Assembly (NCBI GenBank): GCA_937996665.1
Contig: CALKUU010000144.1
Coordinates: forward strand, 1-49,426
Reading direction: 5' to 3'
Origin: an uncultured Xenococcaceae cyanobacterium
Lineage (GTDB): Bacteria; Cyanobacteriota; Cyanobacteriia; Cyanobacteriales; Xenococcaceae
Length of the DNA: 49,426 nt
Below are positions 44,553 through 49,426 of this stretch, piece by piece. A model generated the notes under the pieces. That model was given only the letters and a program-made list of their open reading frames with translations, searched no databases and was not told where the DNA came from. Each line of letters begins with the position of its first letter. Within the stretch, counting starts at the first letter, position 1. The position numbers were made by a program, and so were the translations under genes.

Positions 44553-45298
44553 CTTTTAATAGCTCCTTTTTGTTCAAGAGTTTTGAGTCTGGTTACTACA
44601 CCGACCGAACCTTTCCTATCCAATTCTTTGATCAATTTGGATGTAGGAATATTGTTTAATTGAGCGGTAATACTATATTTAATCCCTCCAGGAATTTTTA
44701 AAGAAGAACGCTCAGGAAGAATATCTTTGTTGGCTACTTCAATTGGCAAAGAAGTTGCACTGAGATTGCCTAAAATAATTCCTTTTTTATTGAAGAAAGG
44801 AGATCTTTGTAGGAATAGAACAAAATCGTTGACATCGTTATAGGAACGGGCAGAACCGTTAATTTGTAGTTTTGAGGTACTTCCAGATCCATTTTGTGCC
44901 AGAGAACTAACTTGAACCCCGGGTGGAGTTCTTTCGCCAACTTCTTGGAGAATTGCAGACCAAGGACGAATTTTATCAAAGACTCCAACTAGTGCTTGGG
45001 TTTCGGTTTTTTCTTTGGTAATTTGTGATTCTATCTCTTCGAGAGATTTGTTCTCGGTTTGCCTTTTTGCTATTTCCAGATCAATTTGTTTGATTTGATC
45101 TTGGGCATCTGCTTCTTTGGCTTCGTAATTTTTCGCCGAACTTATTGCAAGAAAAGGTAACAAAACAGCTAAAACTCCACCAACAGCCATCGGTATTTTG
45201 TCCTGAATTGGAGAAGACTTTTTGGTGGCTTGGCTCTGAGTTTCAACTGTAGTGTTTAAACCTCGATCCTTGAGAAAGTTGACATCTAAGCTATACAT
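44549..45298 (-). CDS. pilN: type IV pilus assembly protein PilN
   Basis: This 249-aa protein begins YSLDVNFLKDRG, a cyanobacterial version of the conserved PilN INLLP-type motif that binds PilM in the cytosol. A single TM helix (about 34-53) and a coiled coil (about 55-100) follow, then a periplasmic ferredoxin-like domain with SKLQINGSARSYNDVNDFVL. It overlaps pilO by ATGA and follows pilM by 55 bp. Confidence 0.9.
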   Translation of the reverse strand: MYSLDVNFLKDRGLNTTVETQSQATKKSSPIQDKIPMAVGGVLAVLLPFLAISSAKNYEAKEADAQDQIKQIDLEIAKRQTENKSLEEIESQITKEKTETQALVGVFDKIRPWSAILQEVGERTPPGVQVSSLAQNGSGSTSKLQINGSARSYNDVNDFVLFLQRSPFFNKKGIILGNLSATSLPIEVANKDILPERSSLKIPGGIKYSITAQLNNIPTSKLIKELDRKGSVGVVTRLKTLEQKGAIKR

Positions 45299-45353
45299 AA
45301 AATTATCCAGATAAATTTGATGGTATCAATTGTAAATTTATGACTATATACAA

Positions 45354-46439
45354 CTAAGCTACCTCTCGCATTCCTAATCCCAAGGCAATTCCTAAGCCAG
45401 AGCGCTCTTCTGGGGGAATACTATTTCCAGTTTCTATAGCTAATGCTGCAATTGGGTCTACTGGCATAGCTGGCAAATTAAGCCTTTGTGTAAAAAACTC
45501 GTCAATTTTGCCGATGCTGGCACCTGGACCAGCTAGGATCATTTGAGCGACATCAAGATCTTCACTTTGATTTAGATAGAAATTGATTGAGCGACCGAGT
45601 TCATCTGTCAATTCGCCAACTACTTTTAGCAAAGAGGAAAGACTAGAATTATCGGTATCTTCTAGACCAGGAATTAGATCAATATTTCTCAGAGCATTGA
45701 TACCTTCATCGCTAGAACCGTCGATTTCTTGTTCAAGAGTTTCTTGCATTTGGTACGTTCCAATGGGGATCGTCCGAGAAAATTGAGGAACTCCTTCAAC
45801 AATAATGGCGATTTCTGTACTGTCAAATTCGATATCGACTAAAACAACCGCTTCTTGCGCTCCAAATTGTCTGAGCTGATCTTTAATTGTTCTAATTAGA
45901 GCAAAGCTATTAATTTCTAGGACTTTAACCTTTAGATCTGCCTGCTCAAAAATATCTATGTATAGGTCAGTAACTTCTCTCTTCGTGGCGACGAGAAGTA
46001 CATTGACTTTTTCTATACCATCTTCATCCATAAAGTAGCCTAGCTTGGTGTAGTCGAGATCTACCTCTTCTCTAGGATAAGGGAGATGCATCCCTGCCTC
46101 ATGAACCATGATCATGTCTTTCAATTCTTCTTCATCTAGCTCGGCAGGAACCGGAATAATCCGAATAATTGCCTCTCTCATTGGGACTGCTGTGACGACT
46201 TCTTTTGCCGAAATACGGTTTTGTTTGAAAACGTCTTTAATCAGTTCCGATAGACTTAGAGAATCAATAATTTCTCCATCTTCGTAAATACCTTGCGGAA
46301 TTTGAGTGGAAACATTTTTCTGGAGTTTATATTGCTGACCCTGTTTGGCAATTTGGGTAATGTTGATTTTTTGGGGATTGATCTCAACGCCAACAACATC
46401 ACTTTTTTTGTCAAACAGATTACTTATGCTATTTATCAT
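45354..46439 (-). CDS. pilM: type IV pilus assembly protein PilM
   Basis: This 361-aa actin-like ATPase of the PilM/FtsA class contains VVGVEINPQKINITQIAK (phosphate-1 loop), TAVPMREAIIRIIPVP, VVLVDIEFDSTEIAII (phosphate-2), and a C-terminal MILAGPGASIGKID (adenosine loop). It docks on the cytosolic tail of PilN and helps coordinate pilus motors. First gene of the operon; the 370-bp region upstream is shared with a divergent solute-binding protein gene. Confidence 0.95.
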   Translation of the reverse strand: MINSISNLFDKKSDVVGVEINPQKINITQIAKQGQQYKLQKNVSTQIPQGIYEDGEIIDSLSLSELIKDVFKQNRISAKEVVTAVPMREAIIRIIPVPAELDEEELKDMIMVHEAGMHLPYPREEVDLDYTKLGYFMDEDGIEKVNVLLVATKREVTDLYIDIFEQADLKVKVLEINSFALIRTIKDQLRQFGAQEAVVLVDIEFDSTEIAIIVEGVPQFSRTIPIGTYQMQETLEQEIDGSSDEGINALRNIDLIPGLEDTDNSSLSSLLKVVGELTDELGRSINFYLNQSEDLDVAQMILAGPGASIGKIDEFFTQRLNLPAMPVDPIAALAIETGNSIPPEERSGLGIALGLGMREVA

Positions 46440-46809
46440 TCGAATCTCCTCACTAATTAGGAATGGACAACTACTAATTTTTTAAAGTTTTATCCTTAAA
46501 ATAAATATCGATGCCATTGCATAGAAAATTATTGAATAAAAATAATTTTCTTTTTACTTAGATTTATTTTTCCGATTAGTTTTAACCACTATTTTGGTTG
46601 TTTATTGATTAGTTCTGTAGGCTATTGTAGCCGCTAAATTTCGATTCCAAGATAAGTGCATATACGGAAAAAATTTACTAATTTCCTATAAGCTATGGTT
46701 AAAATTACGCATAATAATTAAGTACTTAATCAATTGATTGTTTTTAGATAGGTTTTTCTCTATTCTGAGTAAGATCTCGATTTGTTCTGTTAAGCTATTT
46801 TTTGTCTGA
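46440..46809. other. divergent regulatory region, pilM / solute-binding protein
   Basis: 370 bp, AT-rich, without coding capacity. It should hold both promoters. I could not choose a convincing -10/-35 pair and saw no long inverted repeat. Confidence 0.5.
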
Positions 46810-48120
46810 ATGAGGAAAAATAAAATAGTGAACCCAAAATCTCGTTATCTAATTCTTTTTGGTCTATTTTTGAGTCTTGTTTCTGGTTGTGGCAGTTCTT
46901 CTCCATCAAAAACAGCGGCGGCGGAAATTGAATTTTGGACTATGCAATTGCAGCCAAAATTCACCCAGTATTTTAATGAGCTTAATCAAGATTTTGTTGA
47001 AGATCGTGAATTTGAAATCCGTTGGGTTGATATTCCTTGGTCGGCAATGGAGAGTAAAATCTTGACTGCGATCTCTGCAAATACTGCTCCTGATGTGGTT
47101 AATCTCAATCCTAATTTTGCTGCTCAGTTAGCGACTCGTAATGTTTGGACTGATATTGATCAGGTTGTTCCTGCTGAAAAACAGGCGGCATATTTACCTA
47201 AAATTTGGAAGGCAAATAGTATTGATATTTGTCGAGATGAAAGTTGTGATACTTCTACTTTTGGTATTCCTTGGTATTTGACGACTAGGGTAACTATCTA
47301 TAATCGGCAACTATTAAAAAATGCTGGGGTTGTCAAAGCTCCGCAGAACTATCAAGAATTGGCGATCGCTGCAAAGGAAATTAAAACTAAAACTGGGAAA
47401 TATGCTTTTTTTGTAACTTTTGTTCCTGGTGATTCGGCAGAAGTTTTAGAGTCAATGGTGCAGATGGGGGTAACTTTATTGGACGACGAGGGCAAGTCCG
47501 CGTTTAATAATGCTGATGGGGTTGCTGCGTTTCGCTATTGGGTAGATCTATATCAACAGAAGTTATTGCCTCCCGAGGTACTAACTCAAGGACATCGCTA
47601 CGCTGTCGAGCTTTACCAGGGAGGGCAAACGGCGTTTTTATCTTCTGGAGCGGAGTTTTTGGATGTAATTGCCACTAATGCTCCTAATATTGCTAAAGTA
47701 TCGGCTACTTCTTCGCAAATTACTGGCAAAACTGGCAAAATTAATGTGGCAGTAATGAATCTAGCTATTCCTCGCAATACGGATAAACCAAAGGAGGCAC
47801 TGGATTATGCTTTGCATTTAACTAATGCGGAAAATCAGTTAGCTTTTGCGAAGGCGGCTAATGTTCTTCCTTCTAACCAAGCAGCCGTTAAAACTTATAT
47901 TCAGGAGTTAAGCGAGCAAGATACGACTACGGCGATCGAAGAGGCAAGAAAAGTGAGTGCTATGCAGCTAGAAAATGCAGAAATTCTGATTCCAGCAAGA
48001 GATGATTTACAATTGCTGCAAAAAGTTATTTATGAAAATTTACAAGCAGCTATGCTGGGGGAAAAAACTGTGGAAAAGGCCGTTGAGGATGCGGCTAAGC
48101 AGTGGGATGAGTCCTTATAG
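46810..48120 (+). CDS. family 1 extracellular solute-binding lipoprotein
   Basis: This 436-aa protein has a lipoprotein signal peptide with the lipobox LVSGC (Cys at about residue 27) and then the family 1 (MalE/UgpB-like) ABC substrate-binding fold: IEFWTMQLQPKFTQYFNEL, DVVNLNPNFAAQLATRNVW, FGIPWYLTTRVTIYNRQLL, and GQTAFLSSGAEFLDVI. It would bind a sugar or polyol for uptake. No permease or ATPase gene follows on this strand in the window, so its partners are elsewhere. It faces away from the pil operon, sharing its upstream region. Confidence 0.92.
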   Translation: MRKNKIVNPKSRYLILFGLFLSLVSGCGSSSPSKTAAAEIEFWTMQLQPKFTQYFNELNQDFVEDREFEIRWVDIPWSAMESKILTAISANTAPDVVNLNPNFAAQLATRNVWTDIDQVVPAEKQAAYLPKIWKANSIDICRDESCDTSTFGIPWYLTTRVTIYNRQLLKNAGVVKAPQNYQELAIAAKEIKTKTGKYAFFVTFVPGDSAEVLESMVQMGVTLLDDEGKSAFNNADGVAAFRYWVDLYQQKLLPPEVLTQGHRYAVELYQGGQTAFLSSGAEFLDVIATNAPNIAKVSATSSQITGKTGKINVAVMNLAIPRNTDKPKEALDYALHLTNAENQLAFAKAANVLPSNQAAVKTYIQELSEQDTTTAIEEARKVSAMQLENAEILIPARDDLQLLQKVIYENLQAAMLGEKTVEKAVEDAAKQWDESL

Positions 48121-48145
48121 CTAGTTGTGATTTCAGTTTGTTCTT

Positions 48146-48182
48146 GCTGATACCAATGGATTTAACTAAAATCAGCTTTTTT
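48146..48182 (+). terminator. probable terminator after solute-binding protein gene
   Basis: GCTGAT and ATCAGC arms (48146-48151 and 48171-48176) enclose a 19-nt loop and are followed by six Ts. It lies 26 bp after the stop. The stem is short, so moderate confidence. Confidence 0.5.
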
Positions 48183-49305
48183 AGAACCAGTCGTTGTTTT
48201 TAGGCGATCGCGATTTTGGTTGTGACAGCGATTTTGATTTAGTTTTAAACCCAAAATCATCTAGCTTCTCTAACTTTTCTGAGCTGGAAGAATTAGCCTG
48301 TTGTTTTTCCGTTTGCTCAGAAGTTTTTAACCCTAAAGTCTTGGTCTTACCTAAATTTTGCCATAGCCCTCGACTTTTATTGCCAATTTTTTTTGCTTGG
48401 TGCAATGTCACCTCAATATCTTCCTTAACTTTGTCGGTAATGATTTCCGTTAAATTATCTTGGGATGCAGAGCGATCGCGGATAAATTCTTTTCTGGGAA
48501 TTGTTTTTAGCCTACTGTTGGGAATTTTTCTGATCGCACACCCTTCTACAACGCTAGAAGAGTCGCCCTCAACTGTCTGATTAAGGAAAGGACTGGAGTT
48601 ATTAATTACATTCCTAATGCTCTGATTGCTAATGCAAATCGAGAGGGGTTGATTACAAACGGCTGCGGTAATCCATAACCCTTGTTTTTGTCGAATCGTA
48701 TTTTGCCATAAATAAGTTTGGTGAGGATATTTTCCTTGATGATTGATTTGTCTTGCTAAATCTAAATTGCCCTGATTAATTTTTTGGTAGTTTTCAAAGT
48801 TTTGAGATTGGTAAGAATCGAGAATAGGTTGTTTGCTGTTTCTGCGATATTCTTCTAGCCACCAGACTTTAAGAATATGCTGATAAAGATTTTGAAAAGA
48901 ATGCAAATATTGATCTTGGTAAAGGGGAAAATTGCTGATTCGGCTGTTGTTTTTTAGTTTGGTTGTGTAGCCAACAAATATATAGAGTGGTCGTCCCCGA
49001 TCATCTTTGGAAAGTAAATCAATTATGCTTTGCTCCATACCTGCTAAGAGGTCTCTAACCATGCAGGTTACGCCAATGATACAGTGGGATCTATTTTTAA
49101 AAAGTGACCATTTAGGGGCAGTCGATAATTTGTTTGCTTGACGAAAGGTCGACAAAATATATTGAGCAGCCCAGTTTTTTTCGGGAGTGGTAAAGTCTTG
49201 GGGAATACTAATAAATCTAAAATCGATGTGATAGCTACGACCATAGATGATTGCTGCCCATTCATGTGTAGTTGATTCAGATTGGTCTAGCTTGATTTTA
49301 GACAT
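48181..49305 (-). CDS. hypothetical protein, 374 aa
   Basis: I do not recognise this protein. The N-terminal 250 residues look globular (HEWAAIIYGRSYHIDFRFIS, IIGVTCMVRDLLAGMEQSII, RPLYIFVGYTTKL, KVWWLEEYRRNSKQP). The C-terminal 110 residues are Ser/Lys/Gln-rich and of low complexity, ending KSRSPKNNDWF, and are probably disordered. Its ATG overlaps the end of the upstream gene by 8 bp, so the two genes form an operon and should share a function. HIP1 sites occur in the 3' half. Confidence 0.75.
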   Translation of the reverse strand: MSKIKLDQSESTTHEWAAIIYGRSYHIDFRFISIPQDFTTPEKNWAAQYILSTFRQANKLSTAPKWSLFKNRSHCIIGVTCMVRDLLAGMEQSIIDLLSKDDRGRPLYIFVGYTTKLKNNSRISNFPLYQDQYLHSFQNLYQHILKVWWLEEYRRNSKQPILDSYQSQNFENYQKINQGNLDLARQINHQGKYPHQTYLWQNTIRQKQGLWITAAVCNQPLSICISNQSIRNVINNSSPFLNQTVEGDSSSVVEGCAIRKIPNSRLKTIPRKEFIRDRSASQDNLTEIITDKVKEDIEVTLHQAKKIGNKSRGLWQNLGKTKTLGLKTSEQTEKQQANSSSSEKLEKLDDFGFKTKSKSLSQPKSRSPKNNDWF

Positions 49306-49426
49306 CTGCTGTTACCTCATTGCTACCTAAAAATAAGGAGACTTGTTGTAGTTCTTGCGCGAGCAAGCCCATGTTATTTTCCACCGTTTCGATTTGGTGA
49401 TTAATGAGTTCTAATTCGCTTGTTTG
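49298..49426 (-). CDS. C-terminal end of a gene cut by the right edge
   Basis: An open frame runs from the window edge to a TAA at 49298-49300, giving 42 residues rich in Leu/Glu/Gln (SELELINHQIETVENNMGLL, then QELQQVSLFLG), consistent with an amphipathic or coiled-coil helix. It overlaps the start of the 374-aa gene by 8 bp. No identification possible from this fragment. Confidence 0.65.
   Translation of the reverse strand, partial: QTSELELINHQIETVENNMGLLAQELQQVSLFLGSNEVTADV

Overview
The window looks like chromosome from a cyanobacterium. It is AT-rich, the HIP1 octamer GCGATCGC is scattered through many genes, there are short heptanucleotide tandem repeats (STRR-like) between genes, and the pilMNOQ operon and several families (membrane spermidine synthase, ABC1 kinase, HlpA-like glycosyltransferase) are of cyanobacterial type. 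I cannot name a genus. No rRNA, tRNA, CRISPR array or intact transposase was recognised.

Region 1 (1-10.7 kb). A decayed SnoaL-like fragment and a secreted PL14-like polysaccharide lyase (+) are followed by a long minus-strand set. A probable operon runs from 10708 down to 2526: DPM1-like GT2, DegT/StrS aminotransferase, Gfo/Idh/MocA dehydrogenase, WbpD-like N-acyltransferase with a zinc ribbon, FAD amine-oxidase/UDP-galactopyranose-mutase-like oxidoreductase, UPF0104 membrane protein and GT39-like membrane glycosyltransferase. A polysaccharide deacetylase lies just beyond. Together they look like a route that makes an amino sugar, loads a sugar on polyprenyl phosphate and transfers it at the membrane.

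Region 2 (10.7-33 kb). This is a Wzx/Wzy-type exopolysaccharide locus. On the minus strand are a Wzc-like co-polymerase/kinase, Wzx flippase, FkbM methyltransferase, Wzy/ligase-like polymerase and a CysE-like acetyltransferase. On the plus strand, divergent from these, are five glycosyltransferases, an AlgD-like nucleotide-sugar dehydrogenase, a heparinase II/III-family lyase and the priming polyprenyl sugar-phosphate transferase. The region carries gene remains: a second polymerase 3' end, a frameshifted methyltransferase and a truncated sulfotransferase. It also has several long AT-rich gaps, one with a 22-bp tandem repeat array and one with structured, mobile-element-like sequence. No Wza-type outer-membrane exporter is present in the window.

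Region 3 (33-49.4 kb). Mostly housekeeping or cell-surface genes: membrane spermidine synthase, small hypothetical proteins, MacB/LolD-type ABC ATPase, ABC1/UbiB-like kinase, a sulfotransferase, a pilMNOQ operon with a very strong terminator, a sugar-type solute-binding lipoprotein, an unrecognised 374-aa protein, and the last 42 codons of a gene running off the right edge.

Taken together, the AlgD-like dehydrogenase, PL14-like lyase, heparinase-II/III lyase, deacetylase and sulfotransferase suggest an acidic, uronate-containing and possibly sulfated extracellular polysaccharide. This is an inference from gene content, not something shown directly.
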